DNA of 29,367 bases from UBA10324 sp038326325 (lineage in GTDB: Bacteria; Bacteroidota; Bacteroidia; Chitinophagales; UBA10324). The position numbers and the translations under genes are program-made. Positions 1-9,549 of the stretch are shown piece by piece. The notes under the pieces were generated by a model. That model saw nothing but the letters and a program-made list of their open reading frames with translations. It did not search any database and was not told the DNA's origin. The stretch's first letter is position 1. Each line of letters begins with the position of its first letter. The stretch covers positions 1-29,367 of the forward strand of contig JBBQJW010000034.1 in the NCBI GenBank assembly GCA_038326325.1, written 5' to 3'.

Positions 1-123
1 GAATGGATGAATGAAGAAGAAAATCTACCGGATGAAATCCCGGAAGAGAAAACAATTCAGCATCCTCAGGAAAATAAAGGAATCATTATTCAATACGACT
101 TCAGAGAAAAGAAAAAGGATTGA
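1..123 (+). CDS. C-terminal fragment of a truncated protein
   Basis: The window opens inside a plus-strand reading frame that runs 40 codons to TGA at 121-123. The visible residues are acidic and then basic, ending in a lysine-rich tail (REKKKD). No domain can be recognised from this tail. A strong hairpin terminator follows at 166-198, which supports this being a real gene end. The function is unknown because the body lies outside the window. Confidence 0.7.
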   Translation, partial: EWMNEEENLPDEIPEEKTIQHPQENKGIIIQYDFREKKKD

Positions 124-165
124 TATAAATCTGAAAGTCTTATAAATGGCATTACAGATAAAAAA

Positions 166-198
166 GAAGGCCGTTGATGGTGCTCATCAACGGCCTTC
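166..198. terminator. Bidirectional intrinsic terminator
   Basis: A perfect 14-bp stem (GAAGGCCGTTGATG at 166-179 with its complement at 185-198) encloses a 5-nt loop. It has an A-run on its left (161-165), which reads as a U-tract on the minus strand, and a T-rich stretch on its right (203-214). It sits between the convergent ends of the truncated plus gene and the minus gene at 221-2380, so it can serve both. Confidence 0.9.
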
Positions 199-220
199 GC
201 AAATTTAATTTTTTAAAATT

Positions 221-2380
221 CTATTTGATCAAAGTAAGATTCCCTTTGTACTCTTTTGTTTCGTTATTAATAAATGTGGCCTTAATAACATAAGTATAAA
301 CACCGAGCGCTGCTTCCTGTGAGCCAACATACCCATTCCATCCTTTTTTCAAATCGTCACCTGAATAAACCATTTGGCCCCAGCGATTATAAATTCTGAT
401 ATGAACTTCAGTCACCTCAGTTCCAAAAACAATAAACATATCATTATAACCATCTCTGTTTGGAGAGAAAGCATTTGGAATATATAACTCACATAAAATT
501 CCAATTTCAATTGCATCATTATATGTGCAACCATGATTGTCTAAAGTAACACTGTATTCACTTGTTTTCTGGGGTGTAATAGTAATGGTTTGTGTTGTAG
601 CACCGGTCGACCATAAGTAAACCATATTAGGAATACCTGCGTCTAAAACTAACTGTGTGCCTTTACAAACTGAAGTATCAGCACCAATATAAGAGACGGG
701 ATAGGCATTTACATTCACAAATCCTATTGAAGTATCATTTCCACACAAACTATCAGTCTCAACAAGTGTAACAGTATATATACCTGCCTCATGGTAATTA
801 TGTGAAGCAGTAGCTCCCGTGCCGTTAATGGTTGAAGTATCTCCGAAACTCCAATCCCAACTCTTAGGATAATATGAACTGTGATCAGTAAATGTTAATT
901 GCTGATTTACACAGATTGTTAATGGAGAAACAGACCAAGAGGCAATAGGAGCAGGCCAAACCTGAACCGTATGTGTAACAGTATCTGAACAACCACCAGG
1001 CACTACAATGATCATAGTGACATCCACCAAACCTGAGTCAACATAAAGGTGAGTTGGATTTTGAGTGACATCGTAAGTTCCATCACCAAAAGACCAACCC
1101 CATCCGATTGGTGTTACACCAATTGACAGATCATTAAATTGAAGTGTCTTATATTGACAATATCCTGTTGGAGTGAAAGCAAAATCTGCCTGAAAAAATG
1201 CTGCTGTTAAAGTATCAAAATGTTGAATTGTACAACCCAACGATCCAATAAGTGTAACACTATAGGGCCCAATGTACAGATTACTTAAAGTTGAAGGTCC
1301 ACTCACATTTGCATCTGTTTGCAATACAGCGCCTGTTGAATCTTTCCATATATAGGTATAAGAACCGGAACTACCATTGGCAGTTGCAGTAATGCTGCCG
1401 TTTGCAGCATTAGCACAGGTGGGATTTGTTTTTGTTACGGCAAGTGTAAGAGGATCATAAGTTAAATTCATAGTATCATGTGCAACACCTCCACAAACAT
1501 TTGCTATTGCAATATATTGAGTTACTCCAATCGGAGGATTAACAACCAGACTGTCTCCTGTTCCAACATTAACTCCATTTTCATACCAGGTGACACCACC
1601 AGTCGCATTCATTGGAACCGGAGCATAAGGAATAGCTGTAACAGTATATGTTCCTCCATTTGGAGAAAAACGATATCCATCATTTGATATAATCCATTGT
1701 GTAGGGTAATTTCTCCCAGGAACCCAATCAGCTAATGTGCCTGTTGAATTTTGCACGCCTTGAATACCTGCACCGCTGTTCCAGGTTGCGCAAAGGGGCT
1801 TATCTGTAAGATGCATTTCAATAATGTTTGTTGTTTCATACAATATAACTTGTTGACTCGTTAAAAGTGCATTACAACTAAACATAGGAACACTGCACAT
1901 ATCAAAAACGGTGTAACGGTTTGGTGCAGTTCCGAATGTGGCATAGGACATAAATGCTGTATTACCAGCCGCTGCCGGATAATAAATATCCATCCAAGGA
2001 AACATTATTGAATTTGTAGGGTCGGAACCAGAAGGAATAGCACTACTTATTGGCCATTGGCAATAAGCTCCGGCATTTGAAATATCAAAATTTACAATTC
2101 CATTACTTCCAAATACACATTGAGTATAAGTATTTCCATAATAGGTAAATGAAAATCCAATGTTGATTGGGGTTATACAATAGCCATCATCACAGCCATT
2201 GAAGTTGTTGCAATCAAGGAAAGTAGATGAACCTCCAAACCCTGTATTACCTCCCGTATGAAGTGTAAAGGGGATTGAACAAATGGTTGTGTCGTTTCCA
2301 ATTGTAAATTGACCAAATGAATTTTTTGAATTAAAATTCAAAATCAAAATGACTGTAAAAATTTGAATGAGCTTTTTCAT
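221..2380 (-). CDS. T9SS-exported PKD-domain protein with type B (CHU_C) sorting domain
   Basis: A 719-residue secreted protein. A Sec signal peptide (about residues 1-23, ending SFGQ) is followed by a GNDTTIC Ig-like strand and a large beta-rich region (about 55-245, motifs FSFTYYGNTYTQ and IISNDGYRFSPNGG). Next come a SprB-like repeat (about 313-395), two PKD domains (about 400-475 and 478-560, with WGWSFGDGT and WDWSFGD cores), another Ig-like module (GADTSVC, about 563-630), and a C-terminal gliding-motility-associated CHU_C domain (about 633-719: IPNAFSPNRDGYNDMF, YNRWGQMVY, GVYTYVI). Family knowledge: this C-terminal domain directs export by the type IX secretion system, and PKD/SprB modules are typical of adhesins. 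The ligand is unknown. It lies 54 nt downstream of a paralogue with the same domain order, probably from tandem duplication. It carries five TGTWACA motifs. Confidence 0.9.
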   Translation of the reverse strand: MKKLIQIFTVILILNFNSKNSFGQFTIGNDTTICSIPFTLHTGGNTGFGGSSTFLDCNNFNGCDDGYCITPINIGFSFTYYGNTYTQCVFGSNGIVNFDISNAGAYCQWPISSAIPSGSDPTNSIMFPWMDIYYPAAAGNTAFMSYATFGTAPNRYTVFDMCSVPMFSCNALLTSQQVILYETTNIIEMHLTDKPLCATWNSGAGIQGVQNSTGTLADWVPGRNYPTQWIISNDGYRFSPNGGTYTVTAIPYAPVPMNATGGVTWYENGVNVGTGDSLVVNPPIGVTQYIAIANVCGGVAHDTMNLTYDPLTLAVTKTNPTCANAANGSITATANGSSGSYTYIWKDSTGAVLQTDANVSGPSTLSNLYIGPYSVTLIGSLGCTIQHFDTLTAAFFQADFAFTPTGYCQYKTLQFNDLSIGVTPIGWGWSFGDGTYDVTQNPTHLYVDSGLVDVTMIIVVPGGCSDTVTHTVQVWPAPIASWSVSPLTICVNQQLTFTDHSSYYPKSWDWSFGDTSTINGTGATASHNYHEAGIYTVTLVETDSLCGNDTSIGFVNVNAYPVSYIGADTSVCKGTQLVLDAGIPNMVYLWSTGATTQTITITPQKTSEYSVTLDNHGCTYNDAIEIGILCELYIPNAFSPNRDGYNDMFIVFGTEVTEVHIRIYNRWGQMVYSGDDLKKGWNGYVGSQEAALGVYTYVIKATFINNETKEYKGNLTLIK

Positions 2381-2434
2381 TTTTTTTGAAAGCTTTTATG
2401 ATTTAATAGGACTAAATTATTTTCTTTATTTCAA

Positions 2435-4561
2435 TTATCTTAACAAAGTAACATTTCCATCAAACAACTCGTGCACCCCATTCACATAAGTAACATCTAT
2501 CTGATAGATGTAAACTCCTACCTCGCAATCTTCGCCATTAAATTTTCCATCCCACCCTTGATCAATTCCAGGGAAAGAATTTAAATAAATCACTTGCCCC
2601 CAACGATTAAATAATTTTACAGTATAAGAAGTTACTTTATTACCTCTAGGTCTGAATAAATCATTAAATCCGTCGCCATTCGGAGTAAATGCAGAAGGTA
2701 TTACAACATTACATTTCAAGTCAACAAAAACAGTATCATAACCAATGCAACCGTGATTATTTATTTCAACTACATATGGAGTTGGTACAGAAGCAGTGAT
2801 TATTATGTTTTCAGTTGTGGCTCCGTTTGACCATAAGTGAACTGCATCAGGATAACCAGAATCAAGATTTAAAGATTCACCAACACACAAAGCTGTATCA
2901 GATCCGATGTGAGGATAAGGTTGATAATAAACAGTTAAATTTTTTGTGATTGAATCTTCGCCACATGAATAACTATCATTCACAACCACCTGAACATTAT
3001 ATGTTCCTGGTGCAAACTGATGAGTTGGTGTAGCACCAGAACCTGAACCACCGTCACCAAATGTCCATGACCAAGATGCGGGAACTAAACTCGATTGGTC
3101 ATTAAACTGTACCTGATCAACTTCACAAATATTTACTGGTGACCAATCAAAATCTGCAGTAATAATATCATGCACTTCAATAGTTTGGGTTGCTGTATCA
3201 CTGCATCCGCCAGGATAAAAAACAACAAAAGTTACATCAAAATTACCAGCGCTGTTAAAGGTATGTGTTGGATTTTCCAATGTGGAATTTCCACCACCAC
3301 CAAAAAACCAATGATATGAAACAGGACTTCCTGTTGAAATATTATTAAATGTTATAGGTGCGCCTTTGCAAACTGTAGAGGGTAAATAACTGAAATTTGC
3401 GTTGTAGCTGACTGCAGTTAAAGTATAAGTATGTTGTTTTAAACAACCGATTGAATCTGTTACAATCATAGTATAAGTGCCTGGTCCAAGATTGAATAAT
3501 GTATCAACACCTGAAATAGAAGTTGTTGTTTGAAGTGTAACACCTGCTTGATTCTTCCAGGTAAAATGAAAAGGGCCTGTTCCAATGCATGAAGCAGCAA
3601 TAAATCCATCAAAACTATTTGGGCATTGAGGGTTAAAGTGTGTAACAGTTGTATCAAACTGAGAAACGAAAACTGTTATTGTATCAGAACCACTTCCACA
3701 ATCAGTCATATTTACAATATATGTTGTCGCTACAGTTGGTGAAACAATTAAATCCTGGTCAATACTTAATTGATTGCCTGATGTATCTGTCCATTGAAGA
3801 CTCCCTAACATAGGAACAGGAGCAAATAAGATTGAATCAATTGTATAATTTGTAACAGCAGCATCCGGAGTAAACCTTCTACCATCATTTGAAGTTGTCC
3901 AGATTGTAGGATAATTTCTGTTTGCAACTACAAAAGCGACACTTCCGGTTGGATCATTTAATCCATGAATTGCTGCACCGCCATTATTCCATGATGTGCA
4001 TGTTGGTTTGTTAGTAATATGAGTTTCAATAATATTTGTTCCTTCATAAAGAATTATTTGACCAGTGTATAATAAACTGTTACACTGAAATTCCGGTACA
4101 TTACAAAAATTAAAAACAAAATATCTATTCGGGGCATTTCCAAAAGTTGCATAGCTCATAATTCCATATGTAGGAACACCCGGATCCACATCATGCCACG
4201 GCCCCATAATTGTGTTGGTCGGATTAGAAGTAGATGGAATTGCAGTGTTTATTGGCCATTGAGAATATGCCCCAGCTTGGGAAATATCAAAATCAATATA
4301 TACATTAGTTGATAGTAAAAGTTGAGTATAAGTATTGCCGAAAAATGTAAATGCAAAGCCAATATTAATTACAGGGCTATAAGTGTCATCTAATAAATTC
4401 AACTGTGTAACCGATCCACTTGAATCTACAATAGCATGAAGAGTAAGGCTACTTCCCTGACATATTGTTGTGTCATTACCAACATGCACATTTTGCGCAT
4501 TTAGCAAATTAGTTGTTAAAACTAAAAAAAGAAAAATTGAAAGAATTCTATTCATTACCAT
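2435..4561 (-). CDS. T9SS-exported PKD-domain protein, paralogue of the downstream gene
   Basis: A 708-residue protein with the same plan as the gene at 221-2380: signal peptide (ends NLLNAQ), GNDTTIC Ig-like strand, the FAFTFFGNTYTQ and TSNDGRRFTPDA beta-rich region, a SprB-like repeat (about 300-380), two PKD domains (about 385-460 and 465-545; YHWFFGGGG and WSWTFGDGG cores), an Ig-like module (GSDTALC, about 550-615) and a CHU_C type B sorting domain (about 620-708; IPSAFTPNGDGFNDLF, FNRWGQVIY). The protein is expected on the cell surface or released by T9SS. Two starts are possible (MVM at 4561 or 4555); the second gives a cleaner signal peptide. It likely shares a transcript with its neighbour, since the 54-nt gap shows no obvious terminator. 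The first PKD core has Gly where Asp is usual. Confidence 0.9.
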   Translation of the reverse strand: MVMNRILSIFLFLVLTTNLLNAQNVHVGNDTTICQGSSLTLHAIVDSSGSVTQLNLLDDTYSPVINIGFAFTFFGNTYTQLLLSTNVYIDFDISQAGAYSQWPINTAIPSTSNPTNTIMGPWHDVDPGVPTYGIMSYATFGNAPNRYFVFNFCNVPEFQCNSLLYTGQIILYEGTNIIETHITNKPTCTSWNNGGAAIHGLNDPTGSVAFVVANRNYPTIWTTSNDGRRFTPDAAVTNYTIDSILFAPVPMLGSLQWTDTSGNQLSIDQDLIVSPTVATTYIVNMTDCGSGSDTITVFVSQFDTTVTHFNPQCPNSFDGFIAASCIGTGPFHFTWKNQAGVTLQTTTSISGVDTLFNLGPGTYTMIVTDSIGCLKQHTYTLTAVSYNANFSYLPSTVCKGAPITFNNISTGSPVSYHWFFGGGGNSTLENPTHTFNSAGNFDVTFVVFYPGGCSDTATQTIEVHDIITADFDWSPVNICEVDQVQFNDQSSLVPASWSWTFGDGGSGSGATPTHQFAPGTYNVQVVVNDSYSCGEDSITKNLTVYYQPYPHIGSDTALCVGESLNLDSGYPDAVHLWSNGATTENIIITASVPTPYVVEINNHGCIGYDTVFVDLKCNVVIPSAFTPNGDGFNDLFRPRGNKVTSYTVKLFNRWGQVIYLNSFPGIDQGWDGKFNGEDCEVGVYIYQIDVTYVNGVHELFDGNVTLLR

Positions 4562-4714
4562 GTCTTAATGAGGCCACTAAAGTAATATCAAAAGAGTGTT
4601 ATTGCTCAACTAATCAGAAACATTCTTACGACTTCAATATTTTTATAATTCTTCATTGGTAATAATAAGAATTTATGATTATGAAAAATACATTTGCCGA
4701 CATTAATTTTTTCA

Positions 4715-5227
4715 ATGATTACAATCAGAATAGCTAGTGTAACAGATGCTGATGCATTATGCAATTTGAGTCGCGAAACTTTTTATAAGAAATGGCTTTC
4801 GACTAACACAGAGCAAGACCTTCAGTCTTACATGAATGAATTCTTTTCAAAAGAAAGAATTCAAGAAGAACTGGGCGATGACGAGGTAATCTATTTGGTT
4901 TGTGAGAAGGAAAACAAGCTTATTGCATATAGTAAATTGAACAGATATAAATCAGAAGGAGATTTGCATTCGCTCCGACCTTTTGAAATTCAGCGTATGT
5001 ATGTTTTGGAAGAATTTATCGGGATTGGAATTGGGAAATCACTCATGAAAAAAGCACTTGAAATTGCTAAAGCTGAAAATTTTGAAGTTGTATGGTTGGG
5101 AGTATGGGAGAATAATATTCCCGCTATCAATTTTTATAAATCATTCGGGTTTGAATTTTATAGTTCTCACAAATTTGTTTTGGGAGAAGACATAACTACC
5201 GATTTGCTGATGAAAAAGGTGCTTTAA
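4715..5227 (+). CDS. GNAT family N-acetyltransferase
   Basis: A 170-residue GNAT-fold protein using the ATG at 4715. The frame stays open from a TTG at 4694, but MITIRIASVTDAD is the usual first beta strand of this fold, so the later start is preferred. Motif A (acetyl-CoA pyrophosphate loop) is visible as RMYVLEEFIGIGIGKSLM, and motif B as WLGVWENNIPAINFYKSFGF. These mark an acetyl-CoA-dependent acyltransferase of the RimI/PhnO-like type. The acceptor, a small molecule or protein amine, cannot be told from sequence. It is soluble and has no signal peptide. It is divergently oriented from the PKD pair, and a TGTAACA motif lies just inside its 5' end (4738). Confidence 0.85.
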   Translation: MITIRIASVTDADALCNLSRETFYKKWLSTNTEQDLQSYMNEFFSKERIQEELGDDEVIYLVCEKENKLIAYSKLNRYKSEGDLHSLRPFEIQRMYVLEEFIGIGIGKSLMKKALEIAKAENFEVVWLGVWENNIPAINFYKSFGFEFYSSHKFVLGEDITTDLLMKKVL

Positions 5228-5317
5228 GGCATTTCATCGAAAAGAAATTTTATCTCTTAACTCAATAAAATACATTTACCGAACCTATTGTAAACTACTT
5301 AAACGCTTTTAACACAC

Positions 5318-6472
5318 ATGGACACCGTACAGCAATCAATGGAAATGTTGCAGAAAAATGTTGACGCACTTCGTAACGAAATTTCAGCATTGGAAAATTA
5401 CCCGCTTCAAAAGGAAGATGACATTCGTAATTTTCATGAGAAGGTAAAAACAGTTAACAGTCTTTTCAGAGGATTAAATCCTTTGTTAAAAAAAGATGAC
5501 TCAACCGAATTACTAAACAGGTTTAACGCGGCAAGCGCGCGGGTTATTCCTTTTCGTGACGAACTGAATAAACTTAAGCAACAATTTATTGATGCAAAGA
5601 AATCAGTGTTCAAAGCCCGCATGGCTGAAGCTGAAAAAATGATTGAAGAACATTATAGCGAGTGTATCACTATTCTGAAACAAACTTCTGATTGGTTAAA
5701 AGAAGGTGTAATTGATTTCGCGTATGCACAAAAAGTGTATCCTGAAATTACGAAGGAAGTGATGGCTGTGAAACTTGGCATAAATGATATGAATGAACTC
5801 TGGGCTTTGTGGAAAGAAGTGAGAGAAAAATCAGACGAGGGCAAAAAAAATATATGGGCTGTGAATTATGATTTGTGCAAAGCCGAGTTAATGACAATTG
5901 ATGACCACGCAAAAAATGGCGACCCTTATGACGCTACAAAAGCAATTATGGATTTGCAAAAGCGCCTTCGCGATTTTAAAATGAGCCACGATCAGAATGA
6001 AGAAATAAAAAAATCGCTGAATGAATTATGGGAACACGCTAATGGAAGAATCAAAGAAGTAAAAGATTCTAAGAAGGAAGAATTCAAAATAAAGCGCGAA
6101 GAATTTCAAAAGAAAAAACAGGAGTGGCTGAATAAAACCAAATCTGCTTTTGAGCGATTCAGCAATTTGGTTGCAAAGAATAAGGAGGTAATTGAAAAAG
6201 CTTCTGAACAAATTACTCAATTAATTGACGAACGAGATACTGCCCGAAGCGATGCATATAAAAGTCGTATTCAGGGTTGGATTGATGAGAAGGAAACTAA
6301 GGTGAAAGACATTCAGAAAACCAACGATGAGTTACAGGTGAAAATTGATAACATGCGAAAGGAGTTGGATAAATCATCAAACAAAGAAAAGGCAACTGTT
6401 ACACCTAAAGTAGAAAAGTCTGAAGTGAAAGAAACTGCTGAAACTCCAACTTCTTCTGAGAACGAAGGTTAG
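5318..6472 (+). CDS. Coiled-coil protein, possibly divergent DUF349-like
   Basis: A 384-residue, highly charged, almost wholly helical protein with no signal peptide or membrane segment. Long heptad-like stretches run from residue 1 to about 100 and from about 235 to 355. The middle (about 165-240) has spaced tryptophans (NELWALWKEVREK, then LNELWEHANGRI) resembling the LW..F pattern of DUF349 repeats, but I cannot assign that family with confidence. The last 30 residues are low-complexity Lys/Glu/Thr/Pro. The spacing to the next gene and a strong terminator at 6496 suggest a single-gene unit. The function is unknown; a cytoplasmic structural or nucleic-acid-associated role is a guess. Confidence 0.75.
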   Translation: MDTVQQSMEMLQKNVDALRNEISALENYPLQKEDDIRNFHEKVKTVNSLFRGLNPLLKKDDSTELLNRFNAASARVIPFRDELNKLKQQFIDAKKSVFKARMAEAEKMIEEHYSECITILKQTSDWLKEGVIDFAYAQKVYPEITKEVMAVKLGINDMNELWALWKEVREKSDEGKKNIWAVNYDLCKAELMTIDDHAKNGDPYDATKAIMDLQKRLRDFKMSHDQNEEIKKSLNELWEHANGRIKEVKDSKKEEFKIKREEFQKKKQEWLNKTKSAFERFSNLVAKNKEVIEKASEQITQLIDERDTARSDAYKSRIQGWIDEKETKVKDIQKTNDELQVKIDNMRKELDKSSNKEKATVTPKVEKSEVKETAETPTSSENEG

Positions 6473-6495
6473 TATTTAACTTTTAAATGAATTTT

Positions 6496-6530
6496 AAAAC
6501 CCTTGCAAGTTTTTGCAGGGGTTTTTTATT
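6496..6530 (+). terminator. Intrinsic terminator after the coiled-coil gene
   Basis: A 13-bp stem (AAAACCCTTGCAA at 6496-6508 with 6513-6525, one G-U pair) has a 4-nt loop and a T-run that overlaps the right arm and continues to 6527. It lies 24 nt after the stop at 6472 and well before the ATG at 6581. A very similar TTTGCA/TGCAGAGGG stem ends the gene at 18174. Confidence 0.85.
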
Positions 6531-6580
6531 TAGAATTCCGAATTACATTTCAATCCGAAATTTTTCTGAAAACATTTCTT

Positions 6581-8383
6581 ATGATTCAAAAATTATTTTT
6601 TAGTGTAACAGCTCTTGTGCTGTTGCTTTCAATGCAATTTGTAAACGGGCAAACGATATCTGTAATTCCGGCGCCTGTGAGTATGGTGCAGGGTAATGGC
6701 GCATTTTCTTTTTCACCTGAAGTGAAAATTATTTTTGATAAGGAGCAGTCAGTCAATGCCAATTATCTGAATACTTATCTTGCGAAATACTACATGGTTC
6801 GTCCGCTTATTCAACCCAACATTAAGAAATACATTGCGCTAAGGTTAATTACGGCGACTGATAAATCCGTTTCGCCCGAAGAATATTTTTTAAGTGTAAC
6901 ACCCGATAGTATCATCATTCGCGGAAGCGACGAAGGAATTTTTTACGGCATACAAACACTGTTACAGTTACTGCCAACCGAAACAAAAATGCAGTTTGAC
7001 ATTCCCTGTGTTGAGGTGCACGATTATCCGCGTTTCACATGGCGCGGTATGCACCTCGATTGTTCGCGCCATTTCTTTTCAGTAGAGTTCGTGAAAAAAT
7101 ATATTGATATGATGGCTTATTACAAAATGAATAAATTTCACTGGCACCTAACCGACGATCAGGGATGGCGAATAGAAATAAAACAATATCCTAAACTCAC
7201 TGAATTTGGCAGTTACAGAAAAGAAACAATGGTTGCGAAAAATTTTACTCCTTATGTCGGCGACAAAACTCCATACTCAGGTTTCTATACTCAGGAACAA
7301 ATAAAGGAGATAGTGAACTATGCAGCTCAGCGACACATCACCATCATTCCTGAAATTGAAATGCCTGGTCACTCACAAGCCGCCATTGCTGCCTATCCTG
7401 AGTTAGCATGTTACGGGATGGGTTACGATGTGCTCACAAAGTGGGGCGGGAGTGATGTTGTGTTGTGCCCCACTCCCGAAGTGTTACAGTTCTATGAAAA
7501 TATTTTAGACGAAGTGATGAGTTTATTCCCTGGCGAATACATTCATGTCGGCGGCGATGAAGTACCTGACGCGCATTGGAAAAAAAGCAAGACTGTAACA
7601 GATTTAATGTTAAAGGAAAATATAAAAACCTACGCAGGAGTTGAAGCATACTTCATTAACACGATAGAGAAGTACATCAATTCTAAGGGAAGAAAAATGA
7701 TTGGCTGGGATGAAATTTTGGATGGTGGAGTTTCTGAAAACGCAAGCATCATGAGCTGGCGCGGAACCGAGGGAGGAATTGCAGCAGCCAAACATGACAA
7801 CTATGCAGTGATGACTCCGGGAGATTATTGTTACTTCGATCATTGTCAATCGAAGAATGCAAACGAACCACTTTGCATAGGTGGGTTTTTACCAATAGAA
7901 ACTGTTTATAGTTACGACCCTGTTGCAAGTGAATTAACAACTGAGCAATCGAAATTTATTTTAGGTGCGCAGGCAAATGTGTGGACTGAATATCTCTCGA
8001 CACCAGAACAAATTGAGTACATGATTTTTCCACGAATGATTGCATTATCAGAAGTAGTATGGTCGCAAAAACAAAATAAGGATTGGTCGGATTTTGTTGG
8101 CAGATTGCAATATCATTTTGATTTATTAGAATTCAGGGGAATAAATTACAGAGTGCCTGAACCTGAAATACAATTGCGTCCGCTCGATGGAAATAAATTC
8201 ACTCTTGGAATAACTTCTTTAAAACAAAATTCCGATTTCTATTACACAACTGATGGAAGCACACCCACTTCTTCATCGGTTAAATATTCAGAGGCAGTTG
8301 AATTGACTGTTACACCCGGACAAAAAATAAAAGCTATTGCAATAACAAAGAAGGGAAAGAAAAGTATTGTTGTAAGTAATTAA
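6581..8383 (+). CDS. Secreted family 20 beta-N-acetylhexosaminidase
   Basis: A 600-residue exported glycoside hydrolase that removes terminal beta-linked GlcNAc/GalNAc from chitin-type or glycoconjugate oligosaccharides. An upstream in-frame ATG at 6503 falls inside the terminator hairpin, so the ATG at 6581 (MIQKLFFSVTAL, signal peptide ending NGQ) is chosen. Order: GH20b-type N-terminal domain (to about 130), a TIM-barrel catalytic domain with HWHLTDDQGWRIEIKQYP, EIEMPGHSQAAIAAYPEL and the HVGGDE motif (catalytic Asp326-Glu327), the GWDEIL and SWRGTEGG strands, and a C-terminal CHB_HEX_C-like beta domain (YYTTDGSTPTSSS). Family knowledge: the Asp-Glu pair works by substrate-assisted catalysis through the 2-acetamido group. 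It contains six TGTWACA motifs, one within the signal peptide coding region. Confidence 0.95.
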   Translation: MIQKLFFSVTALVLLLSMQFVNGQTISVIPAPVSMVQGNGAFSFSPEVKIIFDKEQSVNANYLNTYLAKYYMVRPLIQPNIKKYIALRLITATDKSVSPEEYFLSVTPDSIIIRGSDEGIFYGIQTLLQLLPTETKMQFDIPCVEVHDYPRFTWRGMHLDCSRHFFSVEFVKKYIDMMAYYKMNKFHWHLTDDQGWRIEIKQYPKLTEFGSYRKETMVAKNFTPYVGDKTPYSGFYTQEQIKEIVNYAAQRHITIIPEIEMPGHSQAAIAAYPELACYGMGYDVLTKWGGSDVVLCPTPEVLQFYENILDEVMSLFPGEYIHVGGDEVPDAHWKKSKTVTDLMLKENIKTYAGVEAYFINTIEKYINSKGRKMIGWDEILDGGVSENASIMSWRGTEGGIAAAKHDNYAVMTPGDYCYFDHCQSKNANEPLCIGGFLPIETVYSYDPVASELTTEQSKFILGAQANVWTEYLSTPEQIEYMIFPRMIALSEVVWSQKQNKDWSDFVGRLQYHFDLLEFRGINYRVPEPEIQLRPLDGNKFTLGITSLKQNSDFYYTTDGSTPTSSSVKYSEAVELTVTPGQKIKAIAITKKGKKSIVVSN

Positions 8384-8386
8384 AAA

Positions 8387-9493
8387 TTACTTCAAAGAAT
8401 CAACTGAAATATTTTTTTTCAAGGTAGTATCACCAGCAACAGGAACAACATCATTCTGCAACCAGTTTTTAATATCATCTTCATTCATATCAGAATATAA
8501 ACTTCTGAATTTAACAATGTCGTTATCAAGCCAGAAAATTGCCGGAACACTTCCATCCACATAATTGAAAAAATTATCGTTGTTGAACCACGAGTGCGGA
8601 ATATTTTCTGCTTTTGAAAATTCAAAAAAACCTCTCTTGAAAATTGTTGTGTCGCCGTATAACAGTAAGTAAAAAGGGAAGTCGGGATTTCGCAATTGAA
8701 TCACATGCATTTTTAAGGCACTCATTCGGCAATGCCAGCAACTCAACGACATGAATGCAACAATGTGTTTTCCTTTGGTTAAATCAATCGTTGGTGCAAT
8801 AATGGAAGTGTCAGAATAAATTTCTTTTAATCCAAGCGGATAATTAACAGCTCCGATACGATGACCTTTTGATAAAGCATCAGGCGGATTAATAATGTAA
8901 GGGGAAACAAATGCTGTAACAATAAACAGCGCTACCAGAATATTCGAAATCATTTTGCGAAATGAACGAACCTGCTTTGCTTCTTTAGGTTCGTCAACTG
9001 TAATTATGGTTTCTGTTAATTCAGGTTGTTCAGAAGTTTCAACTACTGTAACAGTTTCAGTTTTTAAAAAATCATATGAAGCCGGGATAAACTGAACCAC
9101 AGTTAGCATTGCAATCATTCCGATGTTTTTAAAAATAGATTCAAGCGGAGTCATTTGCAGATAAGTGCCAAAGCATCCGCAATTACCATTATTCCCGGTT
9201 TTATAAATCTGATAAAATAAATAAAGTGTAAAAAAAATCAGAATACTATATGTTGCTTTTATAGTAAACTTTTTCATCGCTAAATCGAAAATCAGGAACG
9301 AACCCAGTAGCAATTCAAAACCAATTAACGCTCTTGCAATGATTGGTGCTGTGAACCAGTTAGCAATACCAAGGTCGATGAAATTTAATTCGAATGGTTC
9401 AATGGGAAATAACTTCAGTAATCCTGAAGCGATAAAAATGAGCCCAAGTAAAATACGAACAGTATGAGCGAAAAATTCTTTTGGAAGATTCAT
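8387..9493 (-). CDS. MauE/DoxX-type membrane protein fused to a thioredoxin-like domain
   Basis: A 368-residue inner-membrane protein. The first 140 residues form about four membrane helices with the MauE/DoxX-family signature (RILLGLIFIASGLLKLFP, then GNCGCFG with Cys105 and Cys107). A linker rich in Thr/Glu (145-175) leads to a fifth helix (about 183-202) and a thioredoxin-like domain with a CWHC redox motif (Cys252, Cys255) and a cis-Pro-like segment (SVPAIFWLDND). The likely role is moving electrons across the membrane to a periplasmic disulphide reductase, as in MauE/DsbD-like systems; the partner is unknown. It ends 3 nt past the convergent GH20 gene. Its start codon abuts the U-tract of the upstream terminator hairpin (9500-9531), so it may be expressed by read-through from the lipoprotein gene. 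Confidence 0.85.
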   Translation of the reverse strand: MNLPKEFFAHTVRILLGLIFIASGLLKLFPIEPFELNFIDLGIANWFTAPIIARALIGFELLLGSFLIFDLAMKKFTIKATYSILIFFTLYLFYQIYKTGNNGNCGCFGTYLQMTPLESIFKNIGMIAMLTVVQFIPASYDFLKTETVTVVETSEQPELTETIITVDEPKEAKQVRSFRKMISNILVALFIVTAFVSPYIINPPDALSKGHRIGAVNYPLGLKEIYSDTSIIAPTIDLTKGKHIVAFMSLSCWHCRMSALKMHVIQLRNPDFPFYLLLYGDTTIFKRGFFEFSKAENIPHSWFNNDNFFNYVDGSVPAIFWLDNDIVKFRSLYSDMNEDDIKNWLQNDVVPVAGDTTLKKNISVDSLK

Positions 9494-9531
9494 AAAAAAG
9501 AAAGGGCTACCAAATTAAAGGCAGCCCTTTC
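9494..9531 (-). terminator. Hairpin with U-tract abutting the next start codon (terminator or attenuator)
   Basis: A perfect 9-bp stem (GAAAGGGCT at 9500-9508 with 9523-9531) and 14-nt loop lie 18 nt after the lipoprotein stop on the minus strand. The six-T tract at 9499-9494 is followed at once by the ATG (9493-9491) of the MauE-thioredoxin gene. In this position it can end the short lipoprotein transcript, limit read-through, or mask the ribosome entry site of the next gene. Confidence 0.75.
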
Positions 9532-9549
9532 AAATCTTTTCAGGAAAGA

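Noticed and set aside
6503..6580. Upstream in-frame ATG extending the hexosaminidase by 26 residues
   Set aside because: It begins inside the terminator hairpin of the previous gene, and the extension would bury the signal peptide that starts at 6581.
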